The notes: a model not told the origin generated them from the letters alone. Shown: positions 8,464-16,929, counted from the stretch's first letter. The stretch: 64,000 bases of DNA from Bordetella sp. LUAb4 (GCF_021325795.1 NZ_JAHPZX010000002.1:434001-498000); one strand, 5' to 3'. Program-made: numbers and translations.

Positions 8464-9450
8464 TCACTCGACGGTGATGTGGCCGTCCTGCACCACCTTC
8501 TTCCAGAGCGCCACTTGAGCGGCGATGAAGGCACGGAATTGCTCAGGCGTGCCGCCATCCGGCTCCACGCCTTGCTGGGTAAAGGCTTCCTTGACGTCCG
8601 GCATGGTCAGCACCTCGTTCAGATCGCGGTTCAGCTTCGTAACCACATCGGCCGGCGTGCCGGCCGGCACCACGAATCCATGCCAGGACGAGACCTCGTA
8701 GCCGGGTAGGCCGGCCTCGGCCACCGTAGGCAGATCCGGCATCAGGGACGAGCGCTTCTGGCTGGCCACCGCAAGCGCCCTCACCTTGCCGGACTTCAAG
8801 AATGGCAGCGCATTAGGTAGCAAATCCACCGCGACATCAAACTGTCCACCCGCCAGATCGGTCAGCATCGGCGTGCTGCCCTTATAGGGCACCTGATTCA
8901 TGTGCGTTTGGGAAAGGCTTTCAAACAGCGCCATCGCAAGGTGATTGGAAGAACCCGGCCCCGACGATCCGTAATTGAGGGCCTGGGATTTGGATCGGGC
9001 GGCCGCCAATAGATCCTTCACGCTATGCAGCGGACTGTTCGCGTGCGTCACCAGCATCATGGGGGAACGTCCCGCCAGCATCACCGGCGTGAACGCCTTT
9101 TCCGTGTCGTACGGCAGCTTGTACAGCGACGGGTTGGAGGCGAAGGGAAATTGCACCACCAGCAGCGTGTAGCCATCCGCAGGCGACGTCGCCACTGCCT
9201 GGGTACCGATCACCGTCCCCGCGCCAGGCTTGTTCTCGACGAGTACCGGCTGCTTCCATTTCGTGCCCAACTTGGCGGCGACGAGGCGGCCCAGCGTGTC
9301 GTTGAATCCGCCCACGGGATAGGGCACCACGATGCGTACTGCTCGGGATGGATAGGGTCCATCCTGAGCGCGCGCGGCGCCCAGGCCCACGGAAAGAATC
9401 ATTCCTAAGATGGCGCTGGTCAACGCGACCCTGCGACGGGATGCCTGCAT
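8464..9450 (-). CDS. Bug/TctC-type periplasmic solute receptor
   Basis: Extracytoplasmic receptor of the tripartite tricarboxylate transporter family, 328 residues, two-lobed, binding organic or aromatic carboxylates. It has a signal peptide of about 28 residues ending ARA-Q, then the family hallmarks VRIVVPYPVGGFNDTLGR, ENKPGAGTVIGT, ADGYTLL and NPSLYKLPYDTEKAF. ATG 9450 follows AGGAGACAAGC. No TctA or TctB membrane subunit is in the window. Its promoter duplicates that of the molybdenum-hydroxylase operon, so the receptor is probably the uptake component for that pathway although the LysR gene separates them. Confidence 0.93.
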   Translation of the reverse strand: MQASRRRVALTSAILGMILSVGLGAARAQDGPYPSRAVRIVVPYPVGGFNDTLGRLVAAKLGTKWKQPVLVENKPGAGTVIGTQAVATSPADGYTLLVVQFPFASNPSLYKLPYDTEKAFTPVMLAGRSPMMLVTHANSPLHSVKDLLAAARSKSQALNYGSSGPGSSNHLAMALFESLSQTHMNQVPYKGSTPMLTDLAGGQFDVAVDLLPNALPFLKSGKVRALAVASQKRSSLMPDLPTVAEAGLPGYEVSSWHGFVVPAGTPADVVTKLNRDLNEVLTMPDVKEAFTQQGVEPDGGTPEQFRAFIAAQVALWKKVVQDGHITVE

Positions 9451-9513
9451 GCTTGTCTCCTGGTTTTTATCTGCGACGTCACACGTAGGCCAACAGCGGC
9501 GTCATGGGAGAAA

Positions 9514-9583
9514 AGTCTAGAAAGCGCCCAACATCACGTCAATTAATATTAAATTATTATATTCATCACATTAAATGATGATG
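9514..9583 (-). promoter_or_regulatory. Second copy of the hydroxylase-operon promoter, driving the Bug gene
   Basis: Minus-strand -35 TTGACG (9537-9542) and -10 TAGACT (9514-9519) with a 17-bp spacer, 64 bp before the Bug ATG. Upstream lies an AT-rich block (9543-9583). Aligned with 7276-7345 without gaps, the -10, the -35, the ATTAAT next to it, the TGTGATG block and the ATCA block all keep identical spacing (19, 31 and 43 bp from a common reference). This is a duplicated regulatory unit. Confidence 0.8.
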
Positions 9584-9584
9584 A

Positions 9585-9992
9585 CTTGCCGGGGCGGCCC
9601 TATCCGTAACCGTAGCGCCACTCGTAAAGACCCGCGACAGCATCGGTCTGGCTGTCTCTGAGGTGAACGGCTGCAATTATTGCCTGGCGGTTCACAGCTT
9701 CACCGCCGAGCATATGGCCAGGCTGCCTGCCGATGAAATCATTCTGGCCCGTAAGGGCCATTCCACCGACCATAAACGCGATGCCGCCATCCAGTTCGCG
9801 CGCAAGGTCATCGAGACTCGCGGCCAGGTCAGTGATGCTGACGTGGAGGTCGTCCGCGATGCCGGATATACGGATGCCAACGTCATGGAGATCGTCGCGC
9901 TGGTAGCGATGTATTCCCTGACGAACTTTCTCAATAATGTGTTCGATCCCGAAAAGGACTTTCCCGCCGTTGCGGCGGCGGGCTCGATCTGA
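9585..9992 (+). pseudogene. 5'-truncated AhpD/carboxymuconolactone-decarboxylase-like gene
   Basis: The frame is open from 9585 and reads a family-like segment, TRDSIGLAVSEVNGCNYC, continuing LAVHSFTAEHMARL to the stop at 9992. Peroxidase-type AhpD-like proteins carry the CxxC of NGCNYC together with the downstream His in AVH, both present here. Family members usually have about 60 residues before the SEVNGC motif; here only about 25 codons are open and none is ATG. The only obvious start is GTG 9663, directly at NGCNYC, which would cut into the fold. The missing 5' part lies where the Bug promoter block now sits. I read this as a decayed remnant; a functional short form from GTG 9663 cannot be excluded. 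Confidence 0.65.
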
Positions 9993-10032
9993 CGTCGATC
10001 CGGGCGCGGTGAACGTCTTCGCGCGTACCTGA

Positions 10033-10320
10033 ATCTCCTATACTCCGCGGCTGGGCAACCCCAAAATCCGACGCAAGGCGCGCATGGTTGGACTTGAAGA
10101 CGTCGAGCAACTGACGGGCCACCCCGTCGGCGGCGTATGCCCATTCGGCCTGGCAGCGCCTTTGCAGGTGTACTGCGATGTGTCGCTGAAGGAATTCGAC
10201 GTGGTCTTCCCCGCCGCCGGTTCAAAAAACACCGCTGTCCGTATCGAACCCGAACACATGGCCAGCCTGGTCGAAGCCGAATGGGTCGACGTCGCGCAAG
10301 ACACCGTGCTGGCTGCGTAG
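10033..10320 (+). pseudogene. 5'-truncated YbaK/ProX-type tRNA deacylase remnant
   Basis: C-terminal half of a YbaK-family trans-editing protein, which hydrolyses mischarged tRNA. The frame is open after a stop at 10030 and reads NPKIRRKARMVGLEDVEQL, then the signature LTGHPVGGVCPFGL and a complete family-like C-terminus to 10320. Full-length members have about 155-165 residues; only some 96 codons are open here and the first ATG (10084) lies in the middle of the domain. No Shine-Dalgarno is evident. Together with the neighbouring AhpD remnant this suggests a scar region between two catabolic islands. Confidence 0.65.
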
Positions 10321-10370
10321 CCGGCGCCACCCGAGAGCGGTAGCCACCGGCGGCGTTTCCCGCGAAAGGC

Positions 10371-11486
10371 TTAGTGCAACGGCGCGACACCTCCGATCCA
10401 GTCCAGGATCAGATCGGCGACCTGCAGATTGTTGCGATCCTGCATGATCATGTGCGAGTTGCCATGGATGCCCACCGCGGGCAGGCTCATCAGGCGGCCT
10501 TTTCCACCGGCGTTGTTGAGTGCATCGATGAAGACACCGCAAGCCGCCAGCCGCGGCGCCCATCGCGGAGATTCCTCCACATGGTCGCCGAACACCACAA
10601 GGATGGGAATGCCGGCATACGCACCGGCGGTCTCCGGTTTGGGACACTCCGCGGGTTCCATCGCAACGATGGCGGAGATGCCTTGCCGGCTTTGCATGGC
10701 CGCCTGGAATGGATAGATGCCAGAGGCCGAATGGCTCACCAGGACCGTATCCTTGAGCTGCTGTGCCAGGTTCACCAGATTGGGCACAGTGGGATTGGGA
10801 TTGGGCAAAGCCGCCTGCCAGTCCGGCACCATCTGCTGCCACAGCTTGCCACTGGCCTGCACGGGAAACTGCGTGTCCGGATAGGCATCCGGATATTTCG
10901 GTCCGATGCGGAACAAAGGCCACGCCCCTTCGTGCCCGGCCGCGAACAAGTCGGGTAGCGCGCTGGCTGGTTCCTTGCCCATCTTGGCAGCGTTGATGGG
11001 CGCAATATTGGTGGCCGACCGCCCTCGCCCGGACTGATCGATGACATACGTCCCGTAGCCCTTGCGCACGAAGTACTCATCCCAGCCCATGCGGCCGTCG
11101 GGCGTCGTCTCCCACGACGCACCCGTCAGGCAGCAACCATGAACGAGCACGATGGCATGGCGGCGCGGATGCTGCGGGATCTGGTAATGCACGTACATCT
11201 GATCGACGGTGACGGTGCCATGAGGGTCGATCTTCGGGGAAAGCGACAGCGTGTCCGACGTGAGCTCGCGGCCGCCGACGAAGAAGCTTCCCTGACTGGA
11301 TATCACCAGTGGACCCGTGGGCGCTGCCGGCGTGCGAGCCGCCGCGCCCGGCGCTTGCCCCGCGGGCGCGGGCGCGGGCGCGGCCACGGTCAACGCAAAA
11401 CAGGTGGCCGCAACAGCGCCCAGCACGACCTTGGCCAAGGACTGGCGCATCGGCGCCAGGACAGAAGAATAAAAGCGTGGCGGCAT
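10371..11486 (-). CDS. Exported alpha/beta-hydrolase (esterase-like)
   Basis: Predicted alpha/beta-hydrolase, 371 residues. ATG 11486 has a strong AAGGAG; an N-terminal signal-type hydrophobic stretch (LAKVVLGAVAATCFALTVAA) and a Pro/Ala-rich linker point to export. The oxyanion-hole strand reads IVLVHGCCLTGASW, the nucleophile elbow VSHSASG (Ser at the centre; the first Gly of the usual GxSxG is Ser), an acidic residue is in FGDHVE and the His in GIHGNSHM. It is the last gene of the citryl-CoA lyase operon, 15 bp after the Bug gene, which suggests a periplasmic role releasing or processing the acid that the receptor binds. That role is inference; the substrate is unknown. Confidence 0.82.
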   Translation of the reverse strand: MPPRFYSSVLAPMRQSLAKVVLGAVAATCFALTVAAPAPAPAGQAPGAAARTPAAPTGPLVISSQGSFFVGGRELTSDTLSLSPKIDPHGTVTVDQMYVHYQIPQHPRRHAIVLVHGCCLTGASWETTPDGRMGWDEYFVRKGYGTYVIDQSGRGRSATNIAPINAAKMGKEPASALPDLFAAGHEGAWPLFRIGPKYPDAYPDTQFPVQASGKLWQQMVPDWQAALPNPNPTVPNLVNLAQQLKDTVLVSHSASGIYPFQAAMQSRQGISAIVAMEPAECPKPETAGAYAGIPILVVFGDHVEESPRWAPRLAACGVFIDALNNAGGKGRLMSLPAVGIHGNSHMIMQDRNNLQVADLILDWIGGVAPLH

Positions 11487-11501
11487 GGAAGGCTCCTTAT
11501 C

Positions 11502-12470
11502 TCAATCAACACGGGCGCCGGCTGTCTTCACGACCGCGGACCATTTGGCGATCTCCGCATCGACGAAGCCTTGCAACTGCGCGGACGCCAGGCTGCCCGT
11601 TCCTTCCAGGCCCAAGGCCAGGAGCTGCTCTTTCACTTTGGTCTCCTGCAGGACCTCCGCCAGCGTGCCGATCAGCTTCTGCTTCACCTCATCGTCCACA
11701 CCAGCAGGTGCCGCGAGCATGAACCAGGCCGTCAGGTCGAAGCCGGGATAGCCGGACTCGGCGAGCGTAGCCACGTCAGGCGCCGCTTCGGACCGCCGGG
11801 CGCTGCTTGCAGCCAGTGCGCGCATCTTGCCGCTCCGGATATAGGGCAGCACCGCGGCCGGATGGTAGAACATGAAGTCCACCTGACCGCCCAACACGGC
11901 CGCAAGCGCCTGCCCGCCTTCCTTGAAAGGGATGTGCGTCATCTGGATCGAGGCCATGGACTTCAGCAGCTCGCCCGCCAGGTGCCCGGACGTACCGTTG
12001 CCGGCCGAACCGAAAGACAATTTGTCGGGATGCGCCTTGGCATACGCCACCAGCTCCGCCAGCGTCTTATACGGGGCGTCGGACCGCACTACCAGCAAGG
12101 TGGGCGTATAGCCCGGCATGGAGATATAGGTGAAGTCGCGCGCCGGCGAATAAGACAGTGTCGGGTATAGCGCGGGATTGATGGCCTGCGTTCCTACCGT
12201 GCCCAGCGACAGGACGTAGCCGTCTTTCTTCGACTTGGCCACGTAGTCCGTGCCGATGCTGCCACCCGCGCCGGGGCGGTTTTCCACGATGACCGGCTGG
12301 CCCAGCTTCCTGGACATGGCTTCACCGAGCACGCGCCCGACGAGGTCCGTGGACGTGCCGCCGGAGAAAGGCACGATGAGGCGAATCGGATGATCCGGAT
12401 AGCCTGCGGCAGAGGCCGTTGCGGCCCAGCCGATCACCAGCGCGAATAGCGCCTGGATGAGTTTCTTCAT
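11502..12470 (-). CDS. Bug/TctC-type periplasmic receptor of the citryl-CoA lyase operon
   Basis: Tripartite tricarboxylate transporter receptor, 322 residues. Signal peptide MKKLIQALFALVIGWAATAS-A is followed by IRLIVPFSGGTSTDLVGRVL, ENRPGAGGSIGTDYVA, KDGYVL and LSYSPARDFTYIS. ATG 12470 is preceded by GAGGAGACAAC. It lies between the class III CoA transferase and the hydrolase in one minus-strand transcription unit. The founding TctC protein binds citrate; with a citryl-CoA lyase in the same operon a citrate-like tricarboxylate is a reasonable guess for the ligand. No TctA/TctB genes are present locally. Confidence 0.93.
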   Translation of the reverse strand: MKKLIQALFALVIGWAATASAAGYPDHPIRLIVPFSGGTSTDLVGRVLGEAMSRKLGQPVIVENRPGAGGSIGTDYVAKSKKDGYVLSLGTVGTQAINPALYPTLSYSPARDFTYISMPGYTPTLLVVRSDAPYKTLAELVAYAKAHPDKLSFGSAGNGTSGHLAGELLKSMASIQMTHIPFKEGGQALAAVLGGQVDFMFYHPAAVLPYIRSGKMRALAASSARRSEAAPDVATLAESGYPGFDLTAWFMLAAPAGVDDEVKQKLIGTLAEVLQETKVKEQLLALGLEGTGSLASAQLQGFVDAEIAKWSAVVKTAGARVD

Positions 12471-12541
12471 GTTGTCTCCTCGACCCTGGTGGGTTGTGTT
12501 TTATTGGCGTTGCTTATCAGGTGACACTTAGCGTGCATTGC

Positions 12542-13687
12542 TCATTTGCCGAGCCGCGCTGTCAGCTCCGCTCGCACGGCCTCGTTGTGTTCGCCCAGCA
12601 AGGGCGCTGCGGTGACCGTCAACGGCCGCTGCCCGTCGAATGACACCGGGCTGCGCACCGTGGTGAAAGCACCGAGCACCGGATGCTGTCCCGTCACCGC
12701 GATCTGCAGATGCCTGGCCTGGGGATCCTCCAGCGCCTCGCTGGTGTCGTACATCGGCGCGTGCGGAACGTCCTCGGCCTCCAGCCGCTCGCACCAGACG
12801 GCACGGGTCCGCGACTTGAAGCGATCGCTGAGCAGCTCCATGATGGCTTCCTGATTCTGGATCCGGCTTTCGCGCGTGCCATAGCGCTCGTCCTTGAGCA
12901 TGTCCGGCAGGCCGATGGCGTTGGCCAGGCCCTGCCAGAACTTCTCCGGCGATGACATATGCAAGGCAATCCATTTACCGTCCCCGCACTTCACCACGTA
13001 GGACTGCGACACGCTGGGCCGGCTGTAGGGACCCATGACCTCGTTCTGGGCGAAGTAGTGCGTAAAGGCATCCAGATTGAAATGGCTCATGGCTTCCAGC
13101 ATCGAGACTTCCACCTTGCGGCCATGGCCCGTGCGCTCCCGCTCGTAGAGCGCGCCCAGGATGCCATAGGCGGCGTAGTAGCCCGTCAGTGCATCGGCGA
13201 TCGCCGGGCCAACCACGCGCGGATTACCCGGGTTGATCAACAGGCCCAGAAACCCGCTGGCCGCCTGCGCCACGGTGTCGTATGCGGGCCGGCCGCTCGC
13301 CGGCCCGGTGGCGCCGAAACCGCTGATGGCGCAATAGATCAGCCGCGGATTGATTTCCCGCAGCCGCGCTTCACCCGCGCCCAGGCGCTCGGCCGCGCCG
13401 GGCCGGAAGTTCTGGATATAGACATCAGCACCGCGGATCAAGTCGTCGAAGACCTCCAGGTCCTCGGCCACTTTGGGATTTAGCGTGACGCTGCGCTTGT
13501 TGCGGTTATAGGTCTGGAAATGCGGGCTGTAGAGTCCTCCACGGAACGCGCGAAAGGGGTCGCCTGTCTCCGGCTGCTCCACTTTGACCACGTCGGCACC
13601 CAGATCGGCCAGCATCATGCCGGCCGCCGGCCCGGTGATGAACGTGCCCTGCTCGATGACGCGCACGCCCTTCAGAACTTCGATCAT
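12542..13687 (-). CDS. Class III (CaiB/BaiF) CoA transferase
   Basis: Family III CoA transferase, 381 residues from ATG 13687 (MIEVLKGVRVIEQG); the upstream in-frame extension is not family-like and would overlap the preceding gene. The catalytic Asp (about 165) sits in PAIADALTG, equivalent to Asp169 of formyl-CoA transferase; ADLGADVVKVEQPETGDPFR and NRNKRSVTLN are family blocks. It probably moves CoA from a donor such as succinyl- or acetyl-CoA to the acid imported by the adjacent Bug system, making the substrate for the neighbouring citryl-CoA lyase-like protein. Co-directional with that gene, gap 25 bp. Confidence 0.92.
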   Translation of the reverse strand: MIEVLKGVRVIEQGTFITGPAAGMMLADLGADVVKVEQPETGDPFRAFRGGLYSPHFQTYNRNKRSVTLNPKVAEDLEVFDDLIRGADVYIQNFRPGAAERLGAGEARLREINPRLIYCAISGFGATGPASGRPAYDTVAQAASGFLGLLINPGNPRVVGPAIADALTGYYAAYGILGALYERERTGHGRKVEVSMLEAMSHFNLDAFTHYFAQNEVMGPYSRPSVSQSYVVKCGDGKWIALHMSSPEKFWQGLANAIGLPDMLKDERYGTRESRIQNQEAIMELLSDRFKSRTRAVWCERLEAEDVPHAPMYDTSEALEDPQARHLQIAVTGQHPVLGAFTTVRSPVSFDGQRPLTVTAAPLLGEHNEAVRAELTARLGK

Positions 13688-13712
13688 GCAAATCTCCCTG
13701 ACTGCCGGCGCA

Positions 13713-14519
13713 TCACTGCGCGGTCTTGAAACCCGCGGGGAGCTCCCCGGTGTAGACCACTTCACGCGTGGCCTGATGCGACAAGGCAAACCCGATGCTG
13801 TGACTCAGTTCCTCGCACAGGTGCGCGATCAGGCCACCGGTGCGCGCCAGAATGGGCACCCCGCGCAACGCGTCGAGCGGGAAGCCGACACCCAGCAGCA
13901 CGGCGGGGATGGCGGCCGAGACATTGAGCTTCAGCGGTTTGCCCACCACGTCGGGAATGACTCGTTCAACGGCATCCGCCAGGTGGATATAGGTCAGGTC
14001 AGCGCCTTGTTCGCGTGCGACGTCGAACAGCGCTTGCACACGCGGATCGCGGTCCTTGTGCTGGGGATGGCCATAACCGGGTATCGCGCGCTTCGCGTCG
14101 CGATAGGCCTTGACCACGGCGGCAGCGGCGGCGTCCACGGTCTGCCCCTGCTCGACCAGCGCACGTATCTCGGTGAACATGCGGCCGGCATTTTCCGAGG
14201 CACCCAGGATGACGGAGCCACATCCGAGAATGCCCGCGGCCACGGCACCTTGCATCGCGTCAGGCGCGGCCGCCAGGGTCATGCGACTGGCCTGCACACT
14301 CGGAACCAGGCCGTGATCGGCAATCGCCACCAGTGTGGCGTCGACCACCGCCGTCTGGGCAGCACTGGGGCGGCGCCCGGTCACCAGGAAGTAGAAGTAC
14401 TCGGTGAACGACAGCTTGCCGATAAGCTCCTTGCTCAGGTCCTTGCCGCGCACGATGATGGTTTCGGAGTTGGACGTGCTGATGGCCGTCCGAGGGACGG
14501 TTTCCTTGCCGATGATCAT
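13713..14519 (-). CDS. Citryl-CoA lyase-like (short citrate synthase fold) enzyme
   Basis: Member of the citrate-synthase superfamily of the short, lyase type, 268 residues against about 430 for citrate synthase. Expected reaction: citryl-CoA (or a homologue) to acetyl-CoA plus oxaloacetate. Visible motifs: GYGHPQHKDRDPR with the active-site His, GASENAGRMFTEI, and AAIPAVLLGVGFP followed by RTGGLIAHLCEE. I chose ATG 14519 (MIIGKETVPRT) because TTGGAGA lies 5 nt upstream; a GTG at 14576 gives 19 more residues without a good ribosome site. First gene of the operon lyase - CoA transferase - Bug - hydrolase, and divergent from a LysR gene, which likely regulates it. Confidence 0.85.
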   Translation of the reverse strand: MIIGKETVPRTAISTSNSETIIVRGKDLSKELIGKLSFTEYFYFLVTGRRPSAAQTAVVDATLVAIADHGLVPSVQASRMTLAAAPDAMQGAVAAGILGCGSVILGASENAGRMFTEIRALVEQGQTVDAAAAAVVKAYRDAKRAIPGYGHPQHKDRDPRVQALFDVAREQGADLTYIHLADAVERVIPDVVGKPLKLNVSAAIPAVLLGVGFPLDALRGVPILARTGGLIAHLCEELSHSIGFALSHQATREVVYTGELPAGFKTAQ

Positions 14520-14642
14520 GAAGTCTCCAAGAAGGGGGTGGATGTCGAGGACCGGCACTTCTGCCGGCGTGGACACCGCGTTTTGAACAGAAGTCTAGAG
14601 AGGCTGAGTGCCAATAAACAGTGGTAAATTTCTGTCCAAACG

Positions 14643-14657
14643 ATCGATGCTATCGAT
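14643..14657. promoter_or_regulatory. Possible LysR site in the lyase/LysR divergent gap
   Basis: Two ATCGAT hexamers, each self-complementary, flank GCT (ATCGATGCTATCGAT) 46 bp before the LysR start and about 125 bp before the lyase start. Dyad symmetry between divergent LysR and target genes is the usual place for an LTTR site. No clear -35/-10 pair was found nearby, so this is a weak call. Confidence 0.35.
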
Positions 14658-14702
14658 GGTGCCTTGCACCATTCATCGACAACAGGACTAAAGGCTGCCC
14701 TC

Positions 14703-15587
14703 ATGGAATTGCGCCATCTTCGTTATTTCGAGGCCGTGGCTGAAACGCTCAGCTTCACCAAGGCAGCGGAGCGCGTGCATGTGACCCAATCCACCCTCTC
14801 GCACCAGATCAGGCAACTCGAAGAGGAATTGGGCCAGCCCTTGTTCGACCGTATCGGCAAGCGCGTCTCCATGACGGAGGCCGGCGAGACCTTGTTGCTG
14901 AACATCGGTCCGGCGTTGCGCCAGGTTGATGCGGCGGTCCATGCCATCCGCGACAACGAGACCGCGGTCACCGGCGAGATACGGGTGGGCACGACACAGG
15001 GCTTCAATATCCGGTTGGTCCCCAAATGTGTCTCGGCCTTCCTGAACCGCTATACCTCGGTGCGCGTGGTCGTGGAAGAACTGCCCGCGCTACAGATCAT
15101 TGAACGCCTCCAGGAAGGCTCATTGGATCTGGGGATTTCCTACCGTCCCGATGTCGCGCACGACCTTTGGTTCGAGCAGCTTTACACCGAAGAAATGCGG
15201 CTCGTCGTGGGTATGAAACATCCCATGGCCAACCGGCGCCGAGTCCGGATGACCGAGTTGCACGGGCTGCGGATCGCCCTGTTTTCCCGGCAGTTTTCGA
15301 CTCGCCAGCTGCTCGAGGACTGTTTTCAGGCCGCCGGCGCCGTGCCGCTTGTGATCGCGGAATTCAATTCGATAGCCGCGATGCTGGAAGTCGCGCGCAA
15401 CACGGATGTGGCAGCCCTCATCGGTGCCAGCGCAGACACGGGCGACCAGGAACTACGCTTCATACCGTTGGAAGACCCCACGCCACAACGCACCCCTGGC
15501 CTGCTGTGGCGCCGCGGCATTCCGCGCCCCATGACGGTGAAGTACTTCGCCACGATGATACGGCGGGGTGTTGGCAAGGGACTGTAA
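14703..15587 (+). CDS. LysR-type transcriptional regulator of the citryl-CoA lyase operon
   Basis: LTTR of 294 residues from ATG 14703 (MELRHLRYFEAVAETLSF). The HTH reads FTKAAERVHVTQSTLSHQIR followed by LEEELGQPLFDRIGKRVSM; the effector domain begins GEIRVGTTQGFN. It resembles the CynR-like branch in its first 90 residues. Divergent from the citryl-CoA lyase gene with a gap of 183 bp, so it is the natural regulator of that operon. Ligand unknown; a tricarboxylate or its CoA ester would fit. Confidence 0.93.
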   Translation: MELRHLRYFEAVAETLSFTKAAERVHVTQSTLSHQIRQLEEELGQPLFDRIGKRVSMTEAGETLLLNIGPALRQVDAAVHAIRDNETAVTGEIRVGTTQGFNIRLVPKCVSAFLNRYTSVRVVVEELPALQIIERLQEGSLDLGISYRPDVAHDLWFEQLYTEEMRLVVGMKHPMANRRRVRMTELHGLRIALFSRQFSTRQLLEDCFQAAGAVPLVIAEFNSIAAMLEVARNTDVAALIGASADTGDQELRFIPLEDPTPQRTPGLLWRRGIPRPMTVKYFATMIRRGVGKGL

Positions 15588-15606
15588 GGGGCCGCAAGGA
15601 ACCGAC

Positions 15607-16236
15607 CTAGGGCTCCGCGCGCCACACGCTTGCCAGCCAGGGTTGTTGGTCCCTGGGCAAACCGGCGGGCCGGTAGTAATGCGTGATCTCGGTGAAGCCG
15701 GCGTGTTCGACATACTGACGCCAACTGTCGATGTCGTGATAAGCGCCATAGCGGCCGCGATTCCAACCTTCCTCATTCGCACCACGGGGATTGGAAGTAA
15801 AAAGAACGCCGCCGGTTTTCAGGGCGGCACGCAGCTCGGTGAGTACGCGCGGCAGCTCCTGGCTCGGCACATGAAACAGCGATGCGTTGGCGTAGATGCC
15901 ATCGAAGAAGGCAACGGGCAGATCGAGCGCCAGGAAGTCCTGATGCCACACCTCGCAGCCTGAAGCTTCGCGCGCCATCTCGGCGAACCGGCTGGCGCCG
16001 TCCAGCCCGATGGCAAGATGGCCACGCGCCGCGAATACGCAAAGGTCCCGGCCCGGGCCGCAGCCGAAATCCAGGATGCGATACGGTGACGGCCCCTGGA
16101 TATTGTCCAGCAACGCGGCGATATTCTGGCTGACGTCGTGATCGAGCGTACCGGCGCGAAACGCCTCGGCACGCTCTTCGTAATGGCGCAGCGTCTGCTG
16201 CGAGATCTGGTTCAGCGCTTCGGCGTTCAGAGGCAT
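15607..16236 (-). CDS. SAM-dependent class I methyltransferase
   Basis: Small Rossmann-type methyltransferase, 209 residues, likely cytoplasmic. The SAM-binding motif I is ILDFGCGPGRDLCVFAARGH (about 53-72), motif II acidic residue in GLDGASRF, and post-I segment WHQDFLALDLP; LFHVPSQELPRVL and the closing strands follow the Methyltransf_25 pattern. It is convergent with the LysR gene on its left and divergent from the NemR-like regulator on its right. Substrate not predictable. It may simply be an ordinary housekeeping-type gene between two modules. Confidence 0.85.
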   Translation of the reverse strand: MPLNAEALNQISQQTLRHYEERAEAFRAGTLDHDVSQNIAALLDNIQGPSPYRILDFGCGPGRDLCVFAARGHLAIGLDGASRFAEMAREASGCEVWHQDFLALDLPVAFFDGIYANASLFHVPSQELPRVLTELRAALKTGGVLFTSNPRGANEEGWNRGRYGAYHDIDSWRQYVEHAGFTEITHYYRPAGLPRDQQPWLASVWRAEP

Positions 16237-16274
16237 GCGGGCTTTCCCAAGTTAAAAATAAATTCGCCGATTAC

Positions 16275-16289
16275 TAGACGACCGGTCTA
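16275..16289. promoter_or_regulatory. Operator copy 1, NemR-like autoregulatory site
   Basis: TAGACGACCGGTCTA, an inverted repeat (TAGAC-n5-GTCTA), 21 bp before the chosen start of the TetR gene. The same 15 bp recur at 16966-16980 before the DJ-1 gene, and the flanks AC and AT are also shared. TetR repressors of this type usually control themselves and the neighbouring gene. Confidence 0.8.
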
Positions 16290-16310
16290 ATGGCTGCTAC
16301 ATTGCGTCCC

Positions 16311-16913
16311 ATGAACACTGCGACAACCGAAACCAACGAGGTCCGCTACAGCATTCTTGCCAATGGCCAGCGCATCATGGCCGGCAAAGGATTTTCAGCG
16401 GTTGGCATCAACGAGATTCTCACGGCATCGGGCGTTCCGAAGGGATCGTTCTACCATTACTTTGGATCGAAAGACGCCTTCGGGGTGGCAATGCTCGAAA
16501 GCTATTTCGTGGATTATCTCGCCGAGCTCGATGCTACGTTGGCAACACCCAGTCTGAACATGGCGCAGCGGCTCATGAAGTATTGGCAGGATTGGCAAGA
16601 CACCCAGTCGTTCTTCGACTGCCAGGGAAAATGCCTGGCCGTAAAGCTCGGTGCAGAGGTCGCCGACTTGTCGGAGCCCATGCGTATAGCACTCAAGAAC
16701 GGCACGGCTGGCATCATAGGCCGATTGGCAGCCGCCATCGAAGCAGGCGTGGCGGAGGGTTCACTCTCCGTCGATGCACCGCCCGCAGCCACCGCACAGT
16801 GCCTTTACCAATTATGGCTGGGCGCCAGCGTGATGGTGAAAATCGTCCGTGGCATGCAGCCATTCGAGGCCGCCATGGCGGTCACACGTCAAACCCTGCA
16901 CCTCTCCCGCTAA
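16311..16913 (+). CDS. NemR-like TetR family electrophile-sensing repressor
   Basis: TetR repressor of 200 residues from ATG 16311; an ATG at 16290 abuts the operator and adds seven residues. The HTH reads FSAVGINEILTASGVPKGSF followed by YHYFGSKDAFGVAMLE, very close to E. coli NemR. Cysteines lie at about 104 and 108 in FFDCQGKCLAVKLGAEV; the second aligns with the redox-sensing Cys106 of NemR. NemR releases DNA when Cys reacts with quinones, aldehydes or hypochlorite. Next downstream is a DJ-1/PfpI protein with the same operator, as expected for a reactive-aldehyde defence pair. No Shine-Dalgarno is obvious before 16311. Confidence 0.87.
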   Translation: MNTATTETNEVRYSILANGQRIMAGKGFSAVGINEILTASGVPKGSFYHYFGSKDAFGVAMLESYFVDYLAELDATLATPSLNMAQRLMKYWQDWQDTQSFFDCQGKCLAVKLGAEVADLSEPMRIALKNGTAGIIGRLAAAIEAGVAEGSLSVDAPPAATAQCLYQLWLGASVMVKIVRGMQPFEAAMAVTRQTLHLSR

Positions 16914-16929
16914 GCCGGGCATCGGTACC

